Virus record (IMG/VR): IMGVR_UViG_3300028829_006607
Location: 1 to 41,469 of that record
DNA length: 41,469 bases
Direction: 5' to 3' (one strand)
From: a virus
A model generated the notes under the pieces. That model saw only the letters and a program-made list of their open reading frames with translations, had not been told where the DNA came from and made no database searches. Of the stretch, positions 9,011-17,886 are shown one piece after another; position 1 is the stretch's first letter; each line of letters opens with the position of its first letter. The position numbers and the translations under genes were made by a program.

Positions 9011-10477
9011 CTAAAATGTCAATACAAAGTTGAATGATTCAATTTGATCTATTGCTCTTGTTATTTGTTGTGATCTTATATCAGATATAATAATATCTCC
9101 TGAGTTAAACAGTACTTCTCTATTAGCTACCGAAGAAATAGTTAAAGGATTACCAGTCAAAGAGCCTGTTGCATTTACTAATTGTAAGTTGTCTCCAGCT
9201 ATGAATGAATCTTTATCTTTTGTTTTACCTAAGTTTACATAATAATATTTTTTCTTACTAGAATCTATAGCTACTATTCTTCCTACTTTACTTGTAGTAC
9301 TAGTAAAATTATTACCAGATACAGTTCCTGTAGCAACAATATCACCAACGTTAAAAGTAGCATTACCACCATCGCTGTCACTTGCTACAAAAGCTTTACA
9401 TGCAATTAAAAAATCATTCTTAGCTACTTTACCTGTTGATCTATCAATAGGATTTCTCAATAAGTTAACTTGTCTAAAATTATTTCTAGTAAATTTAGTA
9501 ACGTCTCCATCAGGTGTATTTCTTACACTCACCATAACATTTTTTGCATTTAATTCTAATGGAGCATTAGTTCCGTGTCCTAATCCAGGAGCTACATTTA
9601 CAGTTAAACCGTTAGGTGTATTAGATCCTATCTTAGCAATAGCACCTTTACTGTAACCTTCACCTGGTGTAATTAAATTAAAAGTAAAATCAGAATCAGT
9701 CTTAGTTATAGATCCTGCAAATGTTGTTACTGGTGTTGTAGAAGTACTATTCTGTAAAGTTAGTGTAATGGTAGTTGGTATACTAGTCCAGTCACCGTAA
9801 ATAGTTCTTAACGAAGTTTCGAAAGTTGAATCATTTATTGCAACATCATAAACTGTACCTACTTTACTATCTCTTTGAACTTGAAATTGTTTAAATTTAG
9901 CTGTACCAGGATTTAAAGTTAAAGCTTCAGCTACAGATACTGCTTCCGGTATAGGAATATAACTTTCAGTAACAAATCTTAGACTATCAGAAGCATCAAT
10001 AGTGTACATATAAATCCAATGATAACCATCAGCAGTCGTAAACGGCAAGCTCGCGTCTCCAGAAGGTGACGCAGTTGAAGGGCTTCCCGGATAATGAAGT
10101 ACCTTGTAAACATTTAATTTTGTAACCCCTTGAATGATTGACGTAACCATTGCGTAACTATCTGCTATATAAGTTGTACCACTAGTCCAGTTTACTCTTG
10201 GGACAACTCTTGATACACCACCTTTAGCTAATTTATGAGCACTTATTGCATGCTGCATATAATAAGTTTGGTCGTCATTATTAAAACCAGCTGATTCACC
10301 GCCAACAAATTCAGCGTCATCATCTATTCCATCACTATCAGTATATCTTTGTAAATCAGAATCATTATTAAAACATATAAACGCATAATACTCATCATCA
10401 TTTAAAGTATCTCTTAGATTGTCTCTAAAAGATTTTGCTACTAACACATTTAATCCTGTCGTAATTTTTGCTGTCAT
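9011..10477 (-). CDS. 8: Baseplate wedge protein gp8
   Basis: A 488-aa homologue of T4 gp8 (334 aa), a structural subunit of the baseplate wedge. Shared landmarks with T4 gp8 are an N-terminal segment in which VARSFRDN-like residues precede a YYAFICF strand, then VVPRVNW (T4 VIPRRDW), DGYHWIYMY (T4 DGYVWEYLF), an ESYIPIPE segment (T4 NEYIVVPWPE), and the extreme C-terminus IESFNFVLTF (T4 INILFTF). The extra length is an insertion of beta-rich sequence in the middle. Its ATG overlaps the gp7 stop by one base. It carries four Asp-Ser-Asp motifs. Gene order 6-7-8 is as in T4. Confidence 0.85.
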   Translation of the reverse strand: MTAKITTGLNVLVAKSFRDNLRDTLNDDEYYAFICFNNDSDLQRYTDSDGIDDDAEFVGGESAGFNNDDQTYYMQHAISAHKLAKGGVSRVVPRVNWTSGTTYIADSYAMVTSIIQGVTKLNVYKVLHYPGSPSTASPSGDASLPFTTADGYHWIYMYTIDASDSLRFVTESYIPIPEAVSVAEALTLNPGTAKFKQFQVQRDSKVGTVYDVAINDSTFETSLRTIYGDWTSIPTTITLTLQNSTSTTPVTTFAGSITKTDSDFTFNLITPGEGYSKGAIAKIGSNTPNGLTVNVAPGLGHGTNAPLELNAKNVMVSVRNTPDGDVTKFTRNNFRQVNLLRNPIDRSTGKVAKNDFLIACKAFVASDSDGGNATFNVGDIVATGTVSGNNFTSTTSKVGRIVAIDSSKKKYYYVNLGKTKDKDSFIAGDNLQLVNATGSLTGNPLTISSVANREVLFNSGDIIISDIRSQQITRAIDQIESFNFVLTF

Positions 10478-13400
10478 TAATCTGTTCTCGTTTTATAATA
10501 CTGACTTGGACTTCTATAGTCACTATCACCTTCTAAAAGATTTAATTCTGTCTTATTTAATGGGTCTAGATAAGTATTGGTCCAAACGATATTGTTTGGT
10601 TTAACCCAAAAATCTCTCTTAACAGGATTCTTTTCTTTCGCATACTGCGGTATTTTATTTAATTGGTAGTAGAACTGTCTTACTTTATGACCTTCAGCAG
10701 CGTTTTGTATTGCAGAAGACCAGCCTGCTATTTCCCAACCTTCTTTATTTACTCTTGCAACATGAATAGTATTCCATTTTTGTTGAAAAGCTTCAAGATC
10801 AAATAACTCCTGACTACCAATATTAAAACTAAATTCGTTATTTAGTTTATTAGCTTTAATAAAATCTTTTTGCATTTCTAAATTATACTCAAAATCTCTT
10901 TTAGTAATATTTTGTTTTACAATATCAGAATCATTGTCTTTTAATTTTTGATAATTAATACCTTTAAAGAGATGTTTATCATCACTGTCATTAGAGTATC
11001 TACCATCACTATCATTTAAGTAGTCAAATCTAATAAATTTAATTCTATTAACTTTTTCTGAATCAAAAAGCAAAAAGTTATTTTCTCCTGCTGGGAATGT
11101 AGTTTGACCTATTTCAATTATTTTTTCATCTGGAAATCTATCCAAAGTTTTATTTTTAAAATAATCTTGATAGTGTTCACTATCTAAATTTACATCAGGG
11201 TATAACTTTGTAGTAAAAGTTTTTTCATGAACATTGATAGATCCATCTGAATCTTTTGTTTGAGTAGATCTAGGATCAATATAACCTAATGGTTCATAAT
11301 CCCAAAAACTATTTCCAAATTCTGCATCATCTCCTTCTTCAGCTACTGATGATAAATTATCAGCTGATATACTTCTACCATCTGGTGTAGATATATTAAA
11401 GAAGTTAAAAGGGTTAGAAGCATATAATACTGAAGATGCAGTAAGTAAATTGGCTGAAGTAGTTGCGTTTATACTATGATCCATTGATCTATCAAAAGTC
11501 ATTTTATGCTGTTCACCAGAATCGTACCCGCTACTTGATTTATTTGAAGTATCTGAAACGGCTGAATTAATGTTTAATTGAGCTAATAATCTAAATCCAG
11601 CTGGGTGTAAAATTTCTTTAACATACTCTCTCCACTGAGCAATAGATAAATTTGATTTTAAACTGTATGAAAAATTATCAAAGAATAAATTATCTCTAAT
11701 TACTCCACCTGATAAACTATTACTAAAACCTTTATCATCTAAAAATTGTTTACTAGTTTTTCCAGAACCTTCAAATGATAATGTACCGGTTGCTCTTTGA
11801 TGGTTTGCAATAATATTTTTATAAGGAAAAGTTTCACTGACTACTGTTTCGTTAGTTTCTGTATCAACAGGAGCTAATCTTAAAACTTTATATCTCTGAT
11901 TTTCAATAACTGATAAATCTGAATCAATAGGAAATCTATCAGTAGAAACAATTCTAGGTGCTTGAGTTAACTTAACAACATTTTTATTAGCTGTTACAGA
12001 AGTTATTCTTCCTATAAAATTAGTATCTTGAAATCTACCTACACTATCATTTAAACCTACAAAAGGTGTATTCTTAAGTTGTTTAAATGATATCTGTCTA
12101 TACTTATCACTATCTTCATAACTAGTTAATTGGTCAAAATGAAAATTATCTAGACCTTTTAGTCTAGGGTCTTGTAAAAATATTCTTAAACCTTCAGAGT
12201 CACGGTTACCTTTATCATCACTGTCTATAACATCAAACCTGTAAGTACTATCTGATCCTATTTGATTCTGTAATAAAGTTCTAAATGACTTAGATAAATT
12301 TTCACCAATAGTATGACTAAATTTAAATTCACTATCTACCCATTGATAATTTTCAAAATCAAACTTATAAGGTATTCTAACTCTTATATCTTCAGAGTCA
12401 TTTGTAGTAAATTTTCTATTAGTAAACTTTACAGATATTCTAAAACTATCTGAATCATCTAAAAACCCATCAGAGTCAGCTTCAAATCTTTGAATTCTTA
12501 CTGTTTGTCCTTCAGTGAGATCTGACTGACCATGAACAGTTATATTCATAGGAAATATAACATCTACACCATCTGAATCAAAGTAACCTTTATTAAAGAA
12601 ACTAAAATTATTAATCTTACCTATTTGATTAGAGAAAGGAACTATCTCTGTATTAGTTCCGTTTAGAGATAATATTTTTACATCAGGTAACTCGTTAAAG
12701 TTACCACCTTCATTGATAGGAACTGTTACGTTTTGAAAATCGTTAGCAAGAAAACCAGTACCTAGTTGTCCTAATCTAACGTTATTATTATCTATCTCAG
12801 TTATTCTTCCTGCGTTATCAACTCCTGTAATAATAGCACTACCACCAGAACCAGAACCAGAACTTTTAGAAGTAAAAGTTATTGCATCTCCAACAACGAA
12901 ATCTATTCCTCTATTTTTTACAGTTGCACCTGTAACAGGGCCTGCTTGTAAACCTTCTATAGGTACACTAAACTCTCTATTATTTTGAATTATTCTAACT
13001 TCATCTCCGGCACTATAACCACCTATATCACTATCATCTATTTTTATAGATTTAATTTGTCTTAAAACTGTACCAGTAATAAAGTTTGAATTATCTATAG
13101 TACTACTCACAACTATTTCAGAACCAACAGTTAAGTTTAATGCAGCTGCAGAAATTAGTTGCACTACAGATTTAGATCCTATAGTATTAACTTTAGTACC
13201 AGATAAACCTGTTCCTATTTCACTATCATCTTTTATTATGCTTGTTTTTGAAAAATCGATATTGTTCAAAACTTTGTCTGAGTCATTTACTAATAAAGCT
13301 AATGTATCAAATGATATGTAGTTACCTTCGGAAGCATCTAGTATTTGCTGACCAGGTTGTATTACATCTATCTCAGTATTGAATAATAATCTAAAAAGTA

Positions 13401-13758
13401 ACTTAAAGCTATTAGGTGTGCCTTTACTTAGATAAACATCTCTTATTTTTTTAATTAAAAATCTATCATCAGAACCTTCAGGTACAACTGCAATAGGTAG
13501 AATATCTCTTTTAAAATATTCTAAAAACTTAACAATAGTTTTATCTATGTCTCTATTTTCAGTTTGTCCTTGAATAAGATTATTAGCATTACCTAATTTC
13601 TTGTAAGCTGTTAATCTAGTAGTAGTTTCTGAATCATTAACTTTTTCAAGATATTCATAGTAAGCCTCCATAAATGATACTAAAAGAGGATTATTAGCTC
13701 TTATAAAGTCAGGAATCTGCTCACTGATATATGGAAATACTTTTGTATACTGAGTCAT
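10477..13758 (-). CDS. 7: Baseplate wedge protein gp7
   Basis: A 1093-aa wedge protein. Residues 15-140 (FIRANNPLLVSFMEAYYEYL, then FLEYFKRDILP, then YLSKGTPNSFKLLFRLLFNTE) match the C-terminal region of T4 gp7 (FEAFCEAYIQYL...FYSTKGIEASYKFLFKVLYNEE). Residues around 725 (WREYVKEILHPAGFRLLAQL) match T4 gp7 (WKSDVIRFVHPVGFGFIAITL). The T4 N-terminal half is absent and long beta-rich insertions are present instead, so the architecture is reorganised relative to T4. It has about 13 Asp-Ser-Asp tripeptides encoded with both AGT and TCN serine codons, far above expectation. Start and stop overlap gp6 and gp8 by single bases. Confidence 0.82.
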   Translation of the reverse strand: MTQYTKVFPYISEQIPDFIRANNPLLVSFMEAYYEYLEKVNDSETTTRLTAYKKLGNANNLIQGQTENRDIDKTIVKFLEYFKRDILPIAVVPEGSDDRFLIKKIRDVYLSKGTPNSFKLLFRLLFNTEIDVIQPGQQILDASEGNYISFDTLALLVNDSDKVLNNIDFSKTSIIKDDSEIGTGLSGTKVNTIGSKSVVQLISAAALNLTVGSEIVVSSTIDNSNFITGTVLRQIKSIKIDDSDIGGYSAGDEVRIIQNNREFSVPIEGLQAGPVTGATVKNRGIDFVVGDAITFTSKSSGSGSGGSAIITGVDNAGRITEIDNNNVRLGQLGTGFLANDFQNVTVPINEGGNFNELPDVKILSLNGTNTEIVPFSNQIGKINNFSFFNKGYFDSDGVDVIFPMNITVHGQSDLTEGQTVRIQRFEADSDGFLDDSDSFRISVKFTNRKFTTNDSEDIRVRIPYKFDFENYQWVDSEFKFSHTIGENLSKSFRTLLQNQIGSDSTYRFDVIDSDDKGNRDSEGLRIFLQDPRLKGLDNFHFDQLTSYEDSDKYRQISFKQLKNTPFVGLNDSVGRFQDTNFIGRITSVTANKNVVKLTQAPRIVSTDRFPIDSDLSVIENQRYKVLRLAPVDTETNETVVSETFPYKNIIANHQRATGTLSFEGSGKTSKQFLDDKGFSNSLSGGVIRDNLFFDNFSYSLKSNLSIAQWREYVKEILHPAGFRLLAQLNINSAVSDTSNKSSSGYDSGEQHKMTFDRSMDHSINATTSANLLTASSVLYASNPFNFFNISTPDGRSISADNLSSVAEEGDDAEFGNSFWDYEPLGYIDPRSTQTKDSDGSINVHEKTFTTKLYPDVNLDSEHYQDYFKNKTLDRFPDEKIIEIGQTTFPAGENNFLLFDSEKVNRIKFIRFDYLNDSDGRYSNDSDDKHLFKGINYQKLKDNDSDIVKQNITKRDFEYNLEMQKDFIKANKLNNEFSFNIGSQELFDLEAFQQKWNTIHVARVNKEGWEIAGWSSAIQNAAEGHKVRQFYYQLNKIPQYAKEKNPVKRDFWVKPNNIVWTNTYLDPLNKTELNLLEGDSDYRSPSQYYKTRTD

Positions 13759-15566
13759 TATACACTTCTTGATTTATTCAATAGATCAATTAGATCTTTA
13801 TTATCTTTCTCTACAACATTAATAACTGATGAGTCTAAACTTATTCTAAGAATATATTCATTAGCTGATTGAACGTCGAATGAATCAGGTACGGCTGTAA
13901 ATTGAATAATACCATCTGAAGGGTCAAAATCTTGTATGTTTATTTCACCAGAGTTGTAGTCAATTGTACCTGCTTTGTTATTTGCATATACTTCAATACC
14001 ATCTAAGATATCAAACAATCTTATATTACCTTTACCATCATCGTTAAAACCTGAGTTAAATGATCTACCTACTCTAGTAAATTGATTTGAAGATAGTACT
14101 CCACCTTTTTCAGAATTATATCCAGTGAATGGGTGAAATAAAGGGTTATTATATCTTATTTGATACTTATTAAGTATACCATTAGTTACTGTAGCATCAT
14201 ATCTTAAACTAGTTCTAGTATTAACAGATAGAATTGATTCATCTAATAGTTTTATTTCTTCTGCTAATTGTGATTCAAAAAAGCTTTGTTTAAATTGGCT
14301 TAATCTATCAGTATTAAATGTTGAGAATAATGCTAGTATATTTGTTTTAACTGTATCAACGCTCGTTGTTAGCTTAGCATTGTCAAAGATAACAACAGTA
14401 TTAAGTACTAACTCTAAGAAAGAAGGATCGACGATTTCAGGAGTTACAGTTACTATGTTAAACTTATTAAGAATATTATTTTTTATTGTTAGCTTAGCTG
14501 CATCGGTTAATTTATCACCTTGTTTAGGTTTTATAGATAAAAACACTTTACCTGGTTTACCTACTGTTTCTCCACCATAAACATTTATTGATTGAATGTC
14601 AGGAAAGTTTTTCTTAACTATGACTTCATAGTCATTTGTAGTTACAGCTCTAAACTGTGATTGAAACCAATGAGGAGCATTGTCCTTTATTGATCTTTCA
14701 GTTTCTATTTCTGCACCACCGTAAGAGGTTCTAGTTGTTGTAATTGAAGCGTCACTTTTATTTTGTATAGTAACAGAAAAAGCATTTATACCATTAGCTG
14801 TAGAACCATTTGTAGAAATATAAGAACAAATAATATCATCACCTGCAACTAACTTTTTACCTATAACTCCATTACCAAATCTTAGTCTATGTCTTTCATT
14901 ATTTGTTTCTTCTACAAAGTAAATTAAACTATTAGCATCAGCATTTGTAACACCTTCAGTTTCAGGCATTACTTTTGTATATTTTACTCCATTAACACTT
15001 ACATTAATAGTTTGAGTATCAACACCTGAATTTAAAATATCAAATGTAGGGAATGAATCTGTTGTATTCGAATGAATAAATCTTTGAGTAAGTTGAGTAC
15101 CTTCATAGAATTCAACATCAATATTTTTTGTAACATCACCTGTATTGTATTGAACTACGTAGTCTTGAATAGTAAAGAAATTGTAACTTGTATTACCTGA
15201 AGTTGCAACTGCTAATGAACCAGCTGGAATAGTAAAAGAAGCTTCTGTACCAGTTCTTGGTATAGCAATTGTTAGTTTTACTCTTGAACTAGTCGCAGAG
15301 GTTGGTATATAATTTAAAGTCTTAGCTAATGAAACTATATTTTCTCTTCTTTGAGCAGTATCTAAAAACATTTCATTTATAGAAAAGTTAGCTGTAATAT
15401 TATTAAGATGTGTATTGTAAGCTAGTACATCTATAATAGTGTTTAGTGCTGACCCTGTAAAATTATAATCTTTAAACGTAGGATTGTCTTTATAATGATT
15501 AATGATATCTTCTTTAATATCATCAAAATCTAAATTAGCTACTACTGGTTTATTATTGCTAGCCAT
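13758..15566 (-). CDS. 6: Baseplate wedge protein gp6 (Baseplate_J-like)
   Basis: A 602-aa homologue of T4 gp6 (660 aa), whose ring joins the wedges around the hub. The N-terminus (LDFDDIKEDIINHYKDNPTF, GSALNTIIDVLAYNTHLNN, MFLDTAQRRENIVSLAKTLNYIP) is the classic gp6 opening, followed by the Baseplate_J-type core, with GGAEIETERSIKDNAPHWF (about residues 270-288) and AVTTNDYEVIVKKNFPDIQS. Ribosome site AGGTTAAGG precedes the ATG. The stop overlaps the start of gp7, and the start overlaps the gp25 stop. Unlike its neighbours it has no Asp-Ser-Asp motif. Confidence 0.92.
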   Translation of the reverse strand: MASNNKPVVANLDFDDIKEDIINHYKDNPTFKDYNFTGSALNTIIDVLAYNTHLNNITANFSINEMFLDTAQRRENIVSLAKTLNYIPTSATSSRVKLTIAIPRTGTEASFTIPAGSLAVATSGNTSYNFFTIQDYVVQYNTGDVTKNIDVEFYEGTQLTQRFIHSNTTDSFPTFDILNSGVDTQTINVSVNGVKYTKVMPETEGVTNADANSLIYFVEETNNERHRLRFGNGVIGKKLVAGDDIICSYISTNGSTANGINAFSVTIQNKSDASITTTRTSYGGAEIETERSIKDNAPHWFQSQFRAVTTNDYEVIVKKNFPDIQSINVYGGETVGKPGKVFLSIKPKQGDKLTDAAKLTIKNNILNKFNIVTVTPEIVDPSFLELVLNTVVIFDNAKLTTSVDTVKTNILALFSTFNTDRLSQFKQSFFESQLAEEIKLLDESILSVNTRTSLRYDATVTNGILNKYQIRYNNPLFHPFTGYNSEKGGVLSSNQFTRVGRSFNSGFNDDGKGNIRLFDILDGIEVYANNKAGTIDYNSGEINIQDFDPSDGIIQFTAVPDSFDVQSANEYILRISLDSSVINVVEKDNKDLIDLLNKSRSV

Positions 15567-15976
15567 TACCTTAACCTCTCTAATACAATATCGACTTCTG
15601 CATCAGTATTTTTTTCAATAAATGTGTATAAAATTCTTACGTATACTCTGTTAAAATCAATTCCTGCTTCATCAACTCTAACTGATTGAACTTTAATACG
15701 AGGTTCGTAATTATCTAAGACGTTTTTAACAGCGTCTTCTATTGCAGAAGTTGTTATTGGAGATGCAGGCTCAAATAGTAGAGCATAAACATCGCTGCCT
15801 ATTTCAGGATGAAAAGGTCTTTCGCCAAAATTAGTAGTTACTAAATTTTTGACCGATTGATTAATTGCATTAGTATCAGTTTTAGTTCCTAAGTCTCTTG
15901 ATAAAGCAAGAGAGTTGAAACTAAAATCTAGATCTTTATATACATTTTTTCTTTCAAATACATGTGGATTTGCCAT
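15566..15976 (-). CDS. 25: Baseplate wedge protein gp25
   Basis: A 136-aa member of the GPW/gp25 family, the wedge component that initiates sheath assembly on the baseplate. The conserved core is GERPFHPEIGSDVYALLFEP (about residues 51-70), then an acidic/aromatic NYEPRIKVQSVRV segment, as in T4 gp25 (GSRPFDPEFGCDL...NYEPRIDKL). The length equals that of T4 gp25 (132 aa). There is no Shine-Dalgarno sequence; instead a CATAAATA box ends 4 nt before the ATG. First gene of the 25-6-7-8 operon. Confidence 0.93.
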   Translation of the reverse strand: MANPHVFERKNVYKDLDFSFNSLALSRDLGTKTDTNAINQSVKNLVTTNFGERPFHPEIGSDVYALLFEPASPITTSAIEDAVKNVLDNYEPRIKVQSVRVDEAGIDFNRVYVRILYTFIEKNTDAEVDIVLERLR

Positions 15977-15980
15977 AAAG

Positions 15981-15988
15981 TATTTATG
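15981..15988 (-). promoter_or_regulatory. Late promoter box CATAAATA before gp25
   Basis: CATAAATA on the minus strand, then CTTT, then the gp25 ATG. One mismatch to T4 TATAAATA, with the same 4-nt spacing as at four or five other genes here. Predicted transcript is leaderless or nearly so. Confidence 0.6.
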
Positions 15989-16000
15989 ACGGTTATCCTA

Positions 16001-16501
16001 TTAACGATAAAAGAGATGGTCACCTATTCTTACAATAAACTCTTTCTCTTTAGCCCATTTAGGATTAACATAAGTTGCATGATAATAATTAGCACCTTCT
16101 ACTAAAGAATGATTAGCTCTTAAAGCATCAAATGCAGCAGTAAAAGAACTTTTCCATGTATATTCATATTTTATCTCGTCTGATTTACCATCACAGAACC
16201 AGCTAAACTGACATTTGTTTCTAACAGGTACGTCTTTACCATGTTGTTCTTTCCACCATTTACTCATGACTGATTGCTTTACAACACCACAAATAGTATT
16301 AGGATACTTAGTTGAATTTAAACGATTAATCGTCACTTCTGCTACTGCGCGTTTACCAGCATACGCTTGGTTCCCTGCTTCAAAATAAACATTTTGTACT
16401 AAACAATACATTTCAGAAGAAATATTGTTTAGCTCCTTCGGAGGAGTACTAATACTTATCTGAGAAGCCAACATTAGACTTATTAAATAATTAACTACCA
16501 T
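16001..16501 (-). CDS. SleB-type cell wall hydrolase with signal peptide
   Basis: A 166-aa peptidoglycan hydrolase of the SleB/Hydrolase_2 family (lytic transglycosylase type). The motif VYFEAGNQAYAGKRAVAEVTINR contains the likely catalytic Glu41; NTICGVVKQ and CQFSWFCDG are typical of the family, and the protein ends with GDHLFYR. The N-terminus MVVNYLISLMLASQ looks like a signal peptide, so it should act in the periplasm. I chose the ATG at 16501 rather than the upstream TTG at 16516 because a TATAACTA box ends exactly 4 nt before it, as at other starts in this genome. It is divergent from the fibre gene and sits just upstream of gp25. It may serve lysis together with the GH24 enzyme. Confidence 0.85.
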   Translation of the reverse strand: MVVNYLISLMLASQISISTPPKELNNISSEMYCLVQNVYFEAGNQAYAGKRAVAEVTINRLNSTKYPNTICGVVKQSVMSKWWKEQHGKDVPVRNKCQFSWFCDGKSDEIKYEYTWKSSFTAAFDALRANHSLVEGANYYHATYVNPKWAKEKEFIVRIGDHLFYR

Positions 16502-16505
16502 ACTA

Positions 16506-16513
16506 TAGTTATA
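16506..16513 (-). promoter_or_regulatory. Promoter box TATAACTA before the SleB gene
   Basis: TATAACTA on the minus strand followed by TAGT and ATG. One mismatch to TATAAATA; TATAAC would also serve as a sigma-70-like -10 element. Same box-to-ATG distance as the divergent fibre gene. Confidence 0.45.
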
Positions 16514-16535
16514 CAAGTTTTACCAAAAAAGGTTG

Positions 16536-16543
16536 AATAAATA
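16536..16543 (+). promoter_or_regulatory. Late promoter box AATAAATA before the fibre gene
   Basis: AATAAATA on the plus strand, then AGAC and the ATG of the fibre gene, without a ribosome site between. It forms a divergent pair with the TATAACTA box at 16506-16513. Confidence 0.6.
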
Positions 16544-16547
16544 AGAC

Positions 16548-17435
16548 ATGGCCAAGAATAATAGAAGAATTTTCAATCAAATCGGAAGAGCACAAGTCAC
16601 TGGTTTAGTTGATAAAAATAATAATAGTTTATTAGCTGATTCTGAATCAAGTGGTATTGTATCTTTTGATAACGTACGAATTAACGGAGAGCTAAAAGTA
16701 TACGGTAATCAAACTACCGTTAATTCTGTAACATTAAATGTAGCAGATAAAAATATTGTTTTAGCAAAAGGTGCATATGATTCTGATTCATATGACAATG
16801 TAGGTATTACTGTTGCAGATAGTGATGCATTATTTGAAAGAGGTACTTCTCCTACATTACAATATAATGCTCAAAGAGATGCTTGGATTGCTAATAGAAA
16901 AATATTAGTTAATACTAACAAAGAAGCAGCTACAGATTCAGACGCAACAGTTACTATTGGTGGTTTTAGTACTCAATTAGCAGCTAATACTAAATTTGCT
17001 GACTTAGTTGCTAGAGCAGATTCAGATACAATTAAAGTATCTTCTCTTCAAACTTTTGTTAATAAGTTAAGAATTGATTTAGATTCAGATACTTCTAAAC
17101 TTCAGTCACTTGATACTACAATAGGTTCAATTAAAGCTAAATTAGATTCTGATAGTAACAGACTACAAGCAATAAGTACTGAGTTTAAAGCTAGATTAGA
17201 TTCTGATACAACTAGAATAAGTTCTATAAATCGTCAATTGAATATTAATACTGCTAGCATTCAAAGTATTACTCTAGACTCAGATGGTGTTGTGAATATG
17301 TTCAATGAGCATTCATTAATTAACATTACTGCTGATTCAGATATTCTAAAGCCGCTCTTTAGAAAAGTTATGAACGACTTTACAATAAGAGATGTTGGTA
17401 ATAATATAGTATTCAGCTTCTTCGACGAAACTTAA
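16548..17435 (+). CDS. Tail fibre-like coiled-coil protein with LDSD repeats
   Basis: A 295-aa protein with the module INGELKVYGNQTTVNSVTLN followed by VADKNIVLA (residues about 45-74), which is widespread in fibre and structural proteins of marine T4-like phages. Residues 150-240 are heptad-like, with LDSD recurring at 178, 199, 217 and 243. Nine Asp-Ser-Asp tripeptides occur in total, eight with TCN serine codons. There is no signal peptide or membrane segment. It is the only structural gene on the plus strand in this part of the genome, between the lysis genes and gp25, which are both on the minus strand. Its 3' end overlaps the endolysin 3' end by 4 nt. Likely a trimeric fibre or fibre connector; the receptor-binding role is unproven. 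Confidence 0.65.
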   Translation: MAKNNRRIFNQIGRAQVTGLVDKNNNSLLADSESSGIVSFDNVRINGELKVYGNQTTVNSVTLNVADKNIVLAKGAYDSDSYDNVGITVADSDALFERGTSPTLQYNAQRDAWIANRKILVNTNKEAATDSDATVTIGGFSTQLAANTKFADLVARADSDTIKVSSLQTFVNKLRIDLDSDTSKLQSLDTTIGSIKAKLDSDSNRLQAISTEFKARLDSDTTRISSINRQLNINTASIQSITLDSDGVVNMFNEHSLINITADSDILKPLFRKVMNDFTIRDVGNNIVFSFFDET

Positions 17436-17875
17436 GATAAAAATAACGTTCTTTCGTCTTTTCTTCTCTTAACTAGACCAGGAAGAACTCTTCCTGCTGC
17501 TTTTCTCCACTTAGGGAACTCATCAGCAGCTCCTTCATAGTCGCCTCTATTAAGTTTTCTTCTTAGAGTACTTGCTTGTAGATTACCATTACCGACATTG
17601 AATGCAAAACAAACTAATGCATCAAATTGATTTTGATTTAAAGAAACTGTAATAAGAGCATCTACACCGTTTTCAAATCTTGCTATATCTTTTCTTAGCA
17701 ATTCATCTACTTCAGCATCGGTTCTTTTTCTATTCCAGTCTTTAGGTCTAGTTTTACCATTACCCATTAAATGACCTACTCCTACAGTCCATAAACCAAT
17801 AGGATCTTGATAGGGCATATTTCTAACACCTTCATGATGTTTAATTAGCTTTACACAATTATCGCTTATTCTCAT
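17432..17875 (-). CDS. Endolysin, GH24 (T4-type) lysozyme
   Basis: A 147-aa muramidase of glycoside hydrolase family 24 that cleaves the peptidoglycan glycan chain during lysis. The catalytic triad pattern E-x8-D-x5-T is intact as Glu15 (HHEG), Asp24 (QDPIG) and Thr30 (WTVGVGH). The C-terminus carries FPKWRKAAGRVLPGLVKRRKDER, the usual GH24 ending. Length is close to phage lambda-Rz-linked and P22-type lysozymes. No signal peptide, so export through a holin is expected; a holin candidate lies at 18864-19313 in the same operon. Ribosome site GGAGTG lies just upstream of the ATG. Confidence 0.95.
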   Translation of the reverse strand: MRISDNCVKLIKHHEGVRNMPYQDPIGLWTVGVGHLMGNGKTRPKDWNRKRTDAEVDELLRKDIARFENGVDALITVSLNQNQFDALVCFAFNVGNGNLQASTLRRKLNRGDYEGAADEFPKWRKAAGRVLPGLVKRRKDERTLFLS

Positions 17876-17886
17876 TTAACACTCCA

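Noticed and set aside
17409-17456. GACGAAA/TTTCGTC inverted repeat at the fibre-endolysin junction as a terminator
   Set aside because: Short arms with a loop of over 20 nt and no T-run; both arms are coding.
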